From the NCBI GenBank assembly GCA_963457665.1, contig OY735227.1, positions 43,641,742-43,705,741 on the forward strand: a stretch of DNA of 64,000 nt, given 5' to 3'. The notes below the pieces were generated by a model that saw only the letters and a program-made list of their open reading frames with translations, was not told the DNA's origin and made no database searches. Each line of letters starts with the position of its first letter. Position 1 is the first letter of the stretch. The stretch is from Thysanoteuthis rhombus (lineage: Eukaryota > Mollusca > Cephalopoda > Oegopsida > Thysanoteuthidae). Both the position numbers and the translations under genes were made by a program. Below are positions 41,576-54,100 of the stretch, piece by piece.

Positions 41576-41833
41576 GCAGTTAAAACATTATTATGAACGG
41601 ATTTAATTGTTATTTTTTTGAGAAATTATTAGAATGTACTTTAAATAATGACTACTACCTCCATATAATTTTGATGGAAAGATACCAAAAACTTGCACAA
41701 AAAAGATATTAAAACTTGTTTTGTGAAAACAAGGGTTCATTTTGGCACTTCGAATTTTCTACGTACACTTATTTACATATGCTCAATCTGCGATATAGAG
41801 CACTATTCACTCGTAGATAACTGTCATATATAT

Positions 41834-41837
<4 letters not shown>

Positions 41838-41886
<49 letters not shown>

Positions 41887-41977
41887 TAGTGAGTTTAATG
41901 TCGCATTATTTAAATTATTCGCTGTGCATCATATATAATACATATTTCCTGAATTTGTTTCTTCTAGAGCGCTCAGT

Positions 41978-42051
<74 letters not shown>
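41838..42051. repeat. Two (TA)n microsatellites
   Basis: 41838-41882 and 41983-42051, separated by about 100 bp of unrecognised sequence. Confidence 0.9.
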
Positions 42052-42052
<1 letters not shown>

Positions 42053-42559
42053 GGAGTAAGGATTCGCTACGCAAACACGTTTATGTTTCTGTCCTGTGTG
42101 GGCCTCTTCGGATGAATGACTCGGTTTATTTTAGATTAGGATATTTGGGGGGTCTATTTTTCTAGGGGGTAGGATCTTCATTTTATTCTGTTCACATATA
42201 TATATTTGGAGCTTTTTTGTTCAGTGATTGGCCATTGCTTCTTATGTTTGTTTGGGGTTTTTTTTTGTGGGGATGCTGTGCTTGTTGATAGTTTTGAATC
42301 ATAAATTTATGGATGAAAGAATAAAAAATGTATGGTTTAGAGATTTTAGAATTCGACAAAAAATCAAATAATCATGGGAATTTGATTGAACTTTCGGTGC
42401 TTATTTTTTAACAAAGGGGGAAAATTCTAAAAAGTTTCTTTTCTAGCTTTCGAAAAAAAAATTTTCCTCGCACAATTATCTAGACATGACTACTAAAAAA
42501 AAACCTGGAGAAAGAAACGGAATTGATCATCATTGCAACCCAAAACAAATGCATCAGGG

Positions 42560-43140
42560 CCATCAATATCTGAGTGAAAATCGTCAGAACCCGAACAAAC
42601 GGCAAATGCCTCTTACGTGGAGAAAGGGATGAGATCGTAAACCACGTACCCAGAGAATTTAGTCAACTAGCGCAGAAAGACTATAAAAACAGACACGATA
42701 GAGTAGCAACAGTGATATACTGTGAACTGTGCAAACGAATGGGATTCAGCCTGGCGGACAGGTGGTATCAGCACAAACCGGAACCGTACCAAAGTCACTG
42801 AAAGCGAGATTGGAAGAACTGGGGTTAAAAGGGAGGATTGAGACTATACAGATCACAGCCCTGCAGGGGACTGCATGAATACAAAAAAAAAACACCACAA
42901 ATGGTGGTGGAGATACGAACCACAGCACTACAGTGATGGGTGAGGGAGATATGAGATGAGGGTTGAAGATCTAAAGAGACTTACTGTCACTCAGCCTTCA
43001 GTGATGACCACCGGACAACTGGAGTGAAATGGTCAACCACAGCACTGCTGTGGACTGTGAGAGTGTGGAGAGGAGAGCTGGAGACCTGAGGAGACATGCT
43101 GTCACTCGGTCTCCAGCAGCAACAACAACAATAACAATGA
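42560..43140 (+). pseudogene. Non-LTR retroelement C-terminal fragment
   Basis: Frames carry GERDEIVNHVPREFSQLAQK, DRVATVIYCELC, RWYQHKPEP and a following LKGRIETIQITALQGTA-like tail. This order is that of the zinc-knuckle-like C-terminal domain of a LINE family. The expected CxxC is CLLR here and the frame is broken. The clade is not certain. Confidence 0.5.
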
Positions 43141-43219
43141 CAGCAGTTTATTTACCTTAACATTTTATCATAGTTGATATAGGTAATACATTGCTACAAA
43201 TTTATATACTCTAATTGCA

Positions 43220-43220
43220 G

Positions 43221-43265
<45 letters not shown>
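43220..43265. repeat. (TA)n microsatellite
   Basis: Directly precedes the SINE-4 copy, as at 18979. Confidence 0.9.
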
Positions 43266-43266
<1 letters not shown>

Positions 43267-43500
43267 TCTTCAGTGTGGCTATAGACTTCCCATTATCCCA
43301 TCTGCGAGGCAGAATCGAAACCTTCACTTCAGACCCGTAGGCCGATATCCCACCTCTGGACTACGGAACTAAGGCTGAATTTAAGCGATATATTTCAAAT
43401 TACTCAGAAATTCCTCATCTACCAGAGTGCTCAATTCCTATAGAAGAGCATTGCATGAGCTTACAGTGGATGAGTTACCTCACTTAAAGAGTGCTCAACC
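43266..43500 (-). mobile_element. tRNA-derived SINE-4 copy
   Basis: CAGTGTGGCTATAGACTTCCC, GCAGAATCGAAACCTTC and GAATTTAAGCGATATATTT match 19060-19290. Confidence 0.6.
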
Positions 43501-44699
43501 CTGAATAGAGGAGATATATACATATGCAAGAGCATGCCCATCGGAATCAAGCCATTTCAACTATTAAGAATGGCCATAGCGCGTTTTAATGTTTTTTGAC
43601 TTTTTCCAGTTTGATTGAGCGCGAAAAAATATTTGAGTTGGTAACACTGAGGGTGACACCCTGAGTTACCGCCCTGGGTGACATCAATCCTAGGGACGCC
43701 ACTGTTTCTCCATACAATATCATTCCAAAACTACACGCCCCATTTCAACTCATCTATCAGTGGTTCCTGTTAATAGGATTTGCGAAATAAACTTTTGTAA
43801 AACAAGTCGACTTGAGTTAGGCATTAGAAGTGGCTGTGAATTCGTCATCAGTTTTTGCGTACATCACTGTGTCACTGATATTCGGGCATAGCGTCACTGT
43901 TTTCTTATCTAGTCATTGTCATCCATCATTGTTGTTACATACAACGATAAAGTAAAACCTAGACAGTAAGAGTAAAAAGGGTTTTCTTTTTACCAAATGC
44001 CCTCAAAAAGTTTCATGTTCAAAGTTTGTTTTTTTTCTCTAAATAAAAGCTTTGAGATATGTATGAGTTCAGAAACAAAAAATTAAATTCAAAAACATCG
44101 TACATGCAAAAAATAAAAATGAGTTATAACCAGGGGTGTCAAATTAGCCATTATCGGCTAGATCTAACCGGTTTTCCCCTATTTAGATAAAATAAAATGT
44201 GATTGTAGAAAAATCCTCTAAATAAATCGTTTGATTTATTAGCTAGCTCCGAACACAATATTTCAGTCTCAAAATGGGGAAAATTTATCGTATTTGTGCC
44301 ATTTTTGAGTTACTAAAAGCAAATCAAACTACATAGAAAAAACGTTTTTTCCTAATTTTCATTATTGTTTTGCTTGAGATTGAGATCTAATCTCAATCTA
44401 AATAAGATACTAATCTTACTTTAGCAAAACCAGTACAAGTCAGGTAAGTTTAATATAAGTAAGTGCACCATCTTTCTTATGGGGTCTTAGTATGAAGTTA
44501 TAGTTATTCAATTGATAACTGAACTGGGCCTTAAATAAGTATAAAACATTTTAGCCATAAATATAGCAGAAAGTGGAGGAGATTTTGCGGATTTTAGCCA
44601 ATTTCTAAAGTAGTTTTAGCCGAAAAAAAATCAAATTCGAGTTTTTCACCACAACTCACTTACTTATATGTAAGTAACTCATTTGCTTTGAGATTTAAA
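43501..44699. other. Gene 2 upstream region with MITE-type fragments
   Basis: A half-copy of the CAGTGTTRCC MITE family ends at GGTAACACTG near 43650. CAGGGGTGTCAAATTAGCC near 44131 is a hAT-type end whose partner I could not find. No exon is seen. Confidence 0.45.
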
Positions 44700-44760
44700 G
44701 TGGGCGGAGCTATACGCTGGTGGCAGTATTATATAAATAACCAATGTAGAAAACACGTGA
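44700..44760 (+). promoter_or_regulatory. Putative promoter of the BPI/LBP-like gene
   Basis: A GC-box-like GTGGGCGGAGC (near 44700) and a TATATAAATA box (44730-44739) are followed about 25 bp later by an E-box CACGTG (near 44755). The position fits a start site near 44760. This is inferred from sequence only. Confidence 0.4.
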
Positions 44761-44819
44761 GAAGATTTCATAGCATTGTTGCCGACAAGTCGTCAACTGT
44801 TTTGAGTCTCTCTCGTCCA

Positions 44820-44911
44820 GTAAGTCTGGCTGGAAAGGATCCTGTGCGGCTTAGATTACCAAAAATTGAGCTTTAGATATCAATTCTTATAATATTAGTC
44901 CCTGATTTTAG
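44820..44911 (+). other. Possible 92-bp intron in the 5'UTR
   Basis: GTAAGT at 44820 and a TGATTTTAG acceptor ending at 44911 would remove 92 bp and place the start codon 57 bases into the next exon. No competing upstream ATG would remain in that exon. Unconfirmed. Confidence 0.35.
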
Positions 44912-44968
44912 AGGCAGTACTCTGCGATCTGTTTTGTCTTCAAAACACGCAAGCCACCTGCTACCATA

Positions 44969-45113
44969 ATGGTGACACCATACATAACATCGTTTCTTTT
45001 CATTCTCGTTGGAGCAACATGTTTTACGTCTACGTTTGGAGATGCACCAGTGAACCCTGCCCCAGTAAAACCAGGTTTACTAGTGCGACTAACGAAGAAA
45101 ACCTTCGATTATG
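44969..45113 (+). CDS. BPI/LBP-like exon 1 (signal peptide)
   Basis: Start ATG to donor G|GTAAGT, 48 codons plus one base. The hydrophobic core SFLFILVGATCF is followed by a likely cleavage after TFG, then DAPVNPAPVKPGLLVRL. Confidence 0.9.
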
Positions 45114-48100
45114 GTAAGTAATCATTTTTACGGTTACTTTATTAAGATAAACAAGAAATTACATACTTGTCCGGTAATATTTGGATATAAACAAACAAAA
45201 CATGTTAGATTGTGGCTTCGTTGAATGTTATTCGGGTAACAGTTTAGTTTAAGTCTTTGATACTCATGTTGTCAACTCAAAAAATATTTTCTTGCTAGTT
45301 TGACTGCCCAACAGCGCTGGAACATAGCGCAAATGACCTAAAACACACCAAAAAATAGTCAAAAACACGTGGAAAATGACCAAAATGTGTAAGCATGCCC
45401 GCGCTGCCAACACAAGAAACGCGCTGAATTTAGTGCGGGTAGCGCTAAATTGGTAACACTGCTAGCTACATATGTACAATTAACGTGTTTACACCGGTCT
45501 GATGGGGGTTGTTATCGCTAGGGATGAAGTGACAGCAAGCCTCTTCAAATCATCTACATTTCTCAGCTCACTTGCTGATCCCAATATTACCGTAGTACAC
45601 TTTTTGATATTAACAGAGCGTGACATGTTTTCTGCGTTAAAAAGCAGAAGACTTTGAATCTTGAAAGAAATTATGATTGTTATTACCCGAAGGTGTCAAA
45701 ACATCCGCATTTCGTGTCTGTAGTTTTGTTGCACAGTATAGATAGGGCTGGCCTCAAAACGACCGGCGACACGAGCTGTCGTCACTGTAGGGATGACAAG
45801 TGCAAGGGGTACTTATCATGTGACTGTTGAAATACTAATAGGGAAATCCATACATCGCATAAATGAATCACCATTACCCGGGCGTGTACCAGAACTATTT
45901 ATACACAAAAAAATCTATAATTATCTGAATAAATACTATTTTATCAAAAATCATCTGAAAAAAAAATACCATGACTAGATTTGGTCATTGTGGTCCGAAA
46001 CGACCATAGAGACCCAAAAAGCTTTTTTTAAAGGAAAAAAAAAGATTTTCACGGATGGTTTTTAGTTGTATATTTTTGCAAATTTTGAAGGTTGTAGCCT
46101 CAAAATTTCACACGCGCGCACACACACACAGACAAGAGAGAAGAATCTGTAATCCACTTGGATGGTTAGTCGGGCCATTTTAGGGGCTACGGTAATCCGA
46201 CAAGGATTTTACAATGATATCTAACAATGAAATACTTTCTGTGGTGAACCCAAGAGAAACAATTGGTGGAGGAAATTCACATGAACGTCTGTGGTTCAAA
46301 TAGTTACAATTACAACAATGATCACAGATATTTTTGAAAAAAGAAATTAGATCGTATTGGATTGCAATGATTTAAATAGCCTGTAATTTTGGTTCTAATT
46401 GTGAGAAAAAATGACAGACATAAACAAGTTAGTCTTGAAAATTAGAAATTACTTTTGCCTGCTTGAAGCGGGTTTTATCATTCTGACACCGCTGTTGATG
46501 TCATTTTTTGTCCTTCAAAATTAACTTTGATTTTGCAATGACTGATCTCTGCCATTGGGGAAAATTAAACAGCGTAATTAAAAATCATCAAAAAAATGAT
46601 GTAGCAATCATGGGAATAAGATTCAATGATTATTGAACTGGATTTTGGAAAAATATTGCTTATTTTTTTACTTAAATTTTAGTGAAAATGCCCTTGTTTA
46701 CAGCAGATGTCTATTACCTGTCAATTCAGTTCAAAGGTCAAGTGGGTATTAAGTTAAGCTTCCTTACCTATATGTAATGAAAGCCTGCCTCACTTCACTA
46801 GCATTTCATATGACAGCTGAAGTATGGATGACTAAAAATGATAAAACCTGATATTATCCGCAATGTCAAAAGTGTATTCCCAACATTAAAACATTGTAAT
46901 ATGCTGGACAACAAGATAAAGAATATCAACATTGTGAAACTTGTGAATAGCTCTTTAGTAGATGTGAGGTGTGGTCCAGGGAAAATATTCACAATCCTTT
47001 TTTGTCACTAGTTTACCCCTACTGTCAAAAAAAACCGGTTATCTGTAAATGATTTTACCATTGCATGATACTTGAAAGGTTGCTCAGCATTTTAAATCAC
47101 CACTATCCACGACTGACCATTTCAACCACTGGTGCTGGGCCCGGTTGCTGGAAGCGATTCGGGGCAGCTTTTCAGAAAAGACATTTCATGACATATATTT
47201 AGAAAATGGCCAATTTTTTTTTAATTTCCAACTATCTTTATTGCTAAACTTGTTTTATAAACTCGTTTAAAGTCAACGTATGAAATAAAATTGCTAAAAC
47301 AGGAGAAAATTACTGATGGGAATAAAACGTTTATTTTTATTAAAGTTACTCATTTTTTTAAATTTTACAGATTTTTGGCTATCCTAGATTTTTATCGGAT
47401 AAATTGAAAAAAAATCAGCCAGATCTAGCCGAAAAATGGTTAATTTGGTAACGCTGGGTTATTTCCTATTGAACACATGACCTTTTGATAGGGTTATAAG
47501 TATAAATCTTGTTGCTATAAATAATAAGCAATATTTGGCTACAATGAGAAAACCACTAAAATCTCTCATTCACTAAGTAAAACTCATATTTCTGTTTAAA
47601 ACAATGAATGCAAAACTGCTCATGCTGGAGAACTGAAATAACTCTGAAGATTTAATTTTATAAATAATCATTAAATTCTGAATGTCTTACGATTTCCTTT
47701 TTTCATAGAGGACTCACAGCTGCCTCTGCTGACCCCATGCCAAGAAGGCATGGTGGTACAGCTGCCCCCACAGTTCTGGTGTCCTTGTTGGTTGGTTTAG
47801 TTAATTCAGGTTTCATCATCATCAATTTTTAACGTGCTTCATTGGACGTAGACCTTCCTCAGGATTTGTCACACTTCTCTATCATGGGCGTCACGGAGTC
47901 AGTACTTTCTGAATTTGTCTAGCTCGTCCCTCCATCTGATATTCTGCCGGCCTCGGTTCTGCATGTGATCTCGGGGGATCCATGTCATGAGTCGCGATGT
48001 CCATCGGTTTTCTGCCATTCTTGCAACATGGCCAGCCCACCGCCATTTGAGATTTTTAATGGATTCTATGACGTCCCGGGCTCTTGTCTTTTCCCGGATG

Positions 48101-51100
48101 TAGTGTGCTGTCTTGTGGTCTCTCCATGTGAGGCTCAGCATAATTCTTTCATGTGCACGTTGCATAGTTCTCAATTTGCGGATCTGTCTCTTGGTTAGGT
48201 TCTATGTTTCAGCTCCATAAGTGACTAGTGAGAGGATGCATTGGTTATACACCCTTCTTTTTAGGATTAATGGGATCTTCTTATTTTTGAAGGTTGAGCT
48301 TGCTCTGCCAAAGGCTTGCCATCTTAAAGTGATTCTTCGCTTGATTTGTTCTTCTTTTGAGGGTCTCATGGAGATTCGTTGTCCTAGGTAGATGCAGTGA
48401 TCTACTTCCCCCAGTTTTGTGTCCTCGATTTTGATCTTAGTGTTTTTATGTCCGATGTGGTTGTTGCACATGATCTTCGTCTTACTGAAGATCATGTGTA
48501 GGCCGACTTACTTGCTCTCTAATTCAGGTTTAGTAATGTAATTAATGTATGTATCCATCTGGAATGTGTCTACCTCTAACTGTTCAGAGAAGAAACTTGA
48601 AATGAGTTGTGGAGATGTGTTTTATTTGTAACCCCCCCCCCTCTCCAATTGGTTTTTATTCGTGGGTTCAATTTACAATAAAGATTTACACCAAATTAGT
48701 TCCTTAGTTTTGTGATAAATTGCTTGGGGTTTTTTTGTGTGTGTGTTTTGGGGGGGCGTTGTACTTTTTAATGATCACAGACTATAAAAACAAGAAAAGT
48801 AACATTCATTGATCACCACTTTTTCTAAATTTTAATTGATCACCCTACTGAATGATCAACCAGACTATGATACTAACCATACTGCTAGTATGGTTATCAA
48901 AATGACTCTATTTTATAACCACTACATATATGAGGTAAAAAGGAGAATATATGGATGGTGGTGATTCATTATTTCCCTTGGGATGCTAGTTTTGTTCATG
49001 TTTAACCAGAGCATTCTACACTTTTGTAGTTGTGTGAATCATTCCACTGAACTGCTCCTCACATATATTATAGAGCTATTGATCAGTTTTTTCCTTTTTA
49101 ATTCTGCCTAGTATTTAACCAAAACTGCTGCTGAAGATTTCTTCAGTTTTCATGTTGGTTTGGCTTACTGACTTTGTATGTATGTCTGATATGTACTGGC
49201 CACACCAACAAAGCTAAAGGAGTGAAAATATCAACAATTACTCCCTTCAGCTTTTTTTTTGGGGGGGGGGTCAATTTGCAATCTAGGTTTATGCTAAATT
49301 GATCCCTTAGTTTTATGCACTTGTTTTTTTGGGGTTTTTTTTTTTTTTTTGAAAATTCAAAATTCATTGGTTGCATGACAGTTTTGTATTCAGTGACTAA
49401 CTGGACTGGTTACTTTTCTCCAGTTCAACCGCTTTCTTTAAATTTTTCTTCTGTCTCTCTGACAAATGACAATTCCTTTCCTTCTGATCATCAATGCACA
49501 ACATATAGATTGAATGCTGAAAAAAACAAATTTTGGGTCCAAGAAGCAAAATTCAGAATGAATGATAATCTCCATGAAACCAAGGGAATTTGATGATTTG
49601 AATACTGAATTTTACAATTTTTGACCTCCCAGCAATTAATGTAATCACAGAGTAGAGCTGGGGTCGGCAACAGGTGAGTCGCAGCCCACATGTAGGCCTA
49701 TAACATTAAGCAGTTGATGGCTTCTTAGTGTCACGATTTATTCAATTTTTGCTCACATAAGTCTGGCAATTTGTTTATTATAGGAATGTCCATGAACTTT
49801 TGACAAATCATAACATTTAAAAATTCTACCAAAACATTAACTAGTCTGTGGATTATGATAAAATTTTCAGCATTTATTCACTGTATGAATGACTAGATAT
49901 GAATACTTTATGCAGATTTTTATATTATTATTTACTTGAGGAGTAAAAATTTGAAATTTATTTGGCTCAAGGGCAAAAATTTTGAATGCAAGATATGATA
50001 TAATATACACATGGACTATAGGCAAAACTAAAAATTTCAGAACTTGCAGATCCCTGCTGTAGAAGGTTATTATATGTAAGTACTAGCATAGTACCCATCA
50101 AAAATGCTTGGATTTTTATGTTATCTATGGACAGATAAGTATTTTAGAATATTTCTAATTAACATTTAATTTCAGGAATTTAAATATTCATTAAATTCTC
50201 AGAAAAGTTAAAAATTGTTCGTATTTGTTTTTATAATTCTGCCCTCATAGGATTTTTAGCTGCTGCACTTACACACAAACACAAAATTCAGCAGTCAGTC
50301 ATGTAAGTTTCACTCCCTCTTTAACTTTAATCAGCTTTAAAGAAGGGAAGCAAGTAGAATCTATGTTTCCACTGTGACTCATTGAACTGAACAGACAAAT
50401 AAACCAACAAACTTGATTACATGATCTTCACATGTATAAATAATTATATTATTGTTAGTGCTAAAAAACATATTTGTTTGATAAGGATGTTGGGAAACAA
50501 GCCAGACATAGATGATAATGGATGATGTTTTGTTGTTTGAATGATTAAATATTGTCATGTGGCAGTTTCATAAAAATAAAAAAAATTCTCGAGTAGTAGT
50601 TGCTAATGACCCCCTGCAAATTCCCAAAGGGTTGATGAAATGTAAAAACCCTCAGGATCAAAATACTTGAAGTTACTTTTAATGCATTGTTATGAATGTG
50701 ACAAAAAGCTGAGAGCTATTTAGAGATATAGAAGAAAATTTATTTAAGAAAATAACATACATTAAAAAACACATGCACTGTAAGGGAGCATGACCTTACC
50801 TCAAAAGTATTCTTCCACCCAATTACCCACAATATATTACAAAAAGAAACAAACCTATTTACTTTGATATGAAGAAAAAAAACATAAAAAGATCACAAAT
50901 AGCTTTATTAATAGGAATAACTAAAATAAGGAAACTGCTTTGTGCTAATTTCAGTTATATTAACACTCCTACCAGAATTGAGAAGAAATATTTGGTCTGC
51001 TGGTAAAATGATAAGTGATTTATATATTTACGTACGAAGATGAAACATTGTTTATAAGAATGTTTTTAAAAATTTCATTAGATTATTAGTTTATAAAAAT

Positions 51101-54100
51101 TAAATAAGACCAACTCCTTGACCAGTCATGGCACTAGGTCCAACTCTGTCCCTCACTGCAAATTGTTACAAAAATATGTCTGACAGTATGTACCCCCTCC
51201 TCACTAGCAGAGTCTGCAGGCCCCACCAGTGCCATAATCTAGAGGTAACTTACCAGTGAAAGCCTGATTTTTCCCTACTCTAGAGATTGACAAAGCTTAG
51301 CTGAGTATCATCATCATCATCATCATCATCAGTCTTTCAGCGTCCGTCGTTGGACATAGACCTTCGGTCTAAAAAAATAAAAAAATAAAAATAACCATAA
51401 ATCTAAAACAAAAAAAAAAAAAGACCGAAATCTAAATCTCTAAAAGCAAAACCCACCGTATAACCTCCCCCCCCCACTACTTCGACCTAACTTTGACTTG
51501 CCATAAAAAACAAACGAATCTAATGTTGGATAGGTCAGTGCTGTGTCTATTGTTAGTAGTGAATTCTTGCTGGGAGACGGGCACGAAATATTTAGCAAGG
51601 AACAATGAAAAATTGAAACTTTTTCAACTGCTAGAATGAAGTCCCCAGACTTACTAAAATTGCTGCAAATTTAGATGAATATTGAATTTTCTTGATTTAT
51701 TTATTCATTTCCTCATTGTTTTGTGATAATCTTCAATGCCTGCCTATTCATCCAACTCTGTATTACCTGCCTCGAATCGTTGGTCAAATAGCAAAAAAAA
51801 AAAAAAAAAATCTCTGAATGTGCACCAATTCCGTATACTCCAATGAACCCTAAATCCCCCCCCAAAAAAAATTAACCATAAATCTAGCTGAGTATGGTCT
51901 GAGTCAAATAGGAGTGTGTACTATACCTGTCTTATAAGTGGAAACTACATGACAGCCTTGAAAATCACCATTAAGAACCCTAGATTTTACTTGGACTTGT
52001 ACTTGGCATCACTACAGAAAACAAGCCTGCCTACTGCAAGGTCAATCTCCTCTCCAACGTCTATTCCAACTGAAGATAATTACTACAACTTTTGTATTGT
52101 ATATGTTTCCCCAATTGACAAAATTTACTTATTTTTCATAAAAAGATAGTTTCACTTTGATTACATAAACTTTTGATTGTGAAAAAAATAGTTCTTATAT
52201 ATCCTTGTTATGATTAAATAAACTTTTGATCAAATTAAAACCATGTATTCATTTATTTTTCATAAATAAATTTAAAACTTAGTCAGTTAGGCAATTTCCC
52301 AGATTCAGCACATCATACATAAGTAATAAATAAAAAAAATTTAAAAAAAACATTTTTTAGTAAAAATGTTTTTATTTATTAGAATGAAATAAACCCTTGC
52401 ATAAATTTTTGTTGAAATGTAAGACTTGTCAGCTTAGCTCAGTCGATAAAACACCGAAACACCAGTTGATCATGATTTCAGATCACAGTAAGGAATTGTA
52501 GACTTTGTCTTCATTAAAATGAAATAAGTACTTTTATAGATGTATAAGACAATTTAGCTCAGTCAGTAAGAGAGAATACCAACAAGATGATCGGGATTTT
52601 GAATCACGGTAGGGGAATGTTAATTTTTACACCTATAAATTTGGTGAGGATTTGAAGTTGGGTCTGGAACAGAAGATTCCATGTTCGACTCCAGGTAAGC
52701 TTGAATAATCTCCCCTAGTTATGTGAAATAGATGCGCTGATAGATGGCACTCTAGCCATTGGGAAGGCAACCAGTCTAGAAGAAGGACAACTGATTCCAA
52801 ACCAGAGAGTGGAGCCCTCTAAAGGCAGTTTGACACACAATTTGATGTCTTTCAAATTCAAACAGTCCAGATGCCAGATGTATCGCTCCCTGTTTTCCTC
52901 TGGACTATGTCAGCAAAGCCCAAGAGGGAGATTCTGACAACTGGGCATCACAGGTTCTCCATATGCTTTGCCCAGGCATGTGCCCTGGTGGGGAAGTTCC
53001 ATTGTCTGTAGAGGCAGAACGGAGGCCATTTGCAGTTTTTTGTTGTTGTTGGTTTTTTTTCACAAATGTATAAAAAATTTGGGTTTATTCTAGGAGACAT
53101 AAAGAGTTAATATGGAGCAACAAGTTTTTTCAAACATTTTTTGAAATACAATTGTAAAATTATTTGAATTCAGGCATCATTCTTCAGCAGCCTGGGTGGA
53201 CTCATAGTTTTATATTGTTCATGTAGCTCAAATGTTCCCTACTCCAAAGATTGACTAAGCTTAGCTGAGTATGGTCTGAGTCAAATAGGAGTAAGAAGTG
53301 TGTACTGTACCCATCTTATTAGCGGAAACTACATGACAGCCTTGAAAATCACCATCAAGAACCCAAGATTTTACCTGGATTTGTACTTGGGATCACTTCA
53401 GAAAACAAGCCTACTTACTACAAGGTCAATCTCCACTCCAATTTCTATTCCAACTGAAGATGAATATTTTTTTTTTCAATTGTTCTCTCTATCTTCTTTT
53501 TGATTGATAACGCCTTGCTTGTTAATTTTTGAAAGATTGAAAAAACAAGGCTGTTTTCATTAAATCTTTATAAAATTATGATAACTTTCAATTTTCTTTA
53601 TATTTTCATCAGTCATTACATGAAATGAAAGTATTTCTCAACTCGAACTTGAACAATTTTGGTGGGTATGACTATCCAAGCACCATAGCCCCTACAAATG
53701 GTCCAACCAGCCAAGTGGGCTACAGATTCTTCTCTCTTTGTTTTATCTTTGGATGAATGTGTCTTTAAGTGCTCCTGGTCACATTTTTCAAGCTACAACC
53801 TTGAAAATTTGTATGTGTGCACCACTTGGCACCATGCCAGAACCTTTCTTTTGTTTCTTGAAAAAATGCTTTTTTGGAGTCTCTATGATTATTTTGAACC
53901 AACCATGCCCAAATCTTATGTTGGTATTTTTCAGATAAAAGCTCTTTTTTTTCTCTTTTGATAATTTTAGGTCTTATTTTTTTATGATAATTTTAGATAA
54001 TTAGCTCTGGTACATGCGCGGACTATGGTGATTCATTTATACATGCTATGGATATTTCTTTTGTTGTTGCATTAAGAGACTAATTGTTAGTGCTTTGTCT

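Noticed and set aside
44688-44876. 62-codon frame just upstream of the BPI/LBP-like start
   Set aside because: It overlaps the TATA box and the likely 5'UTR, and ends before the start codon. No signal peptide or homology.
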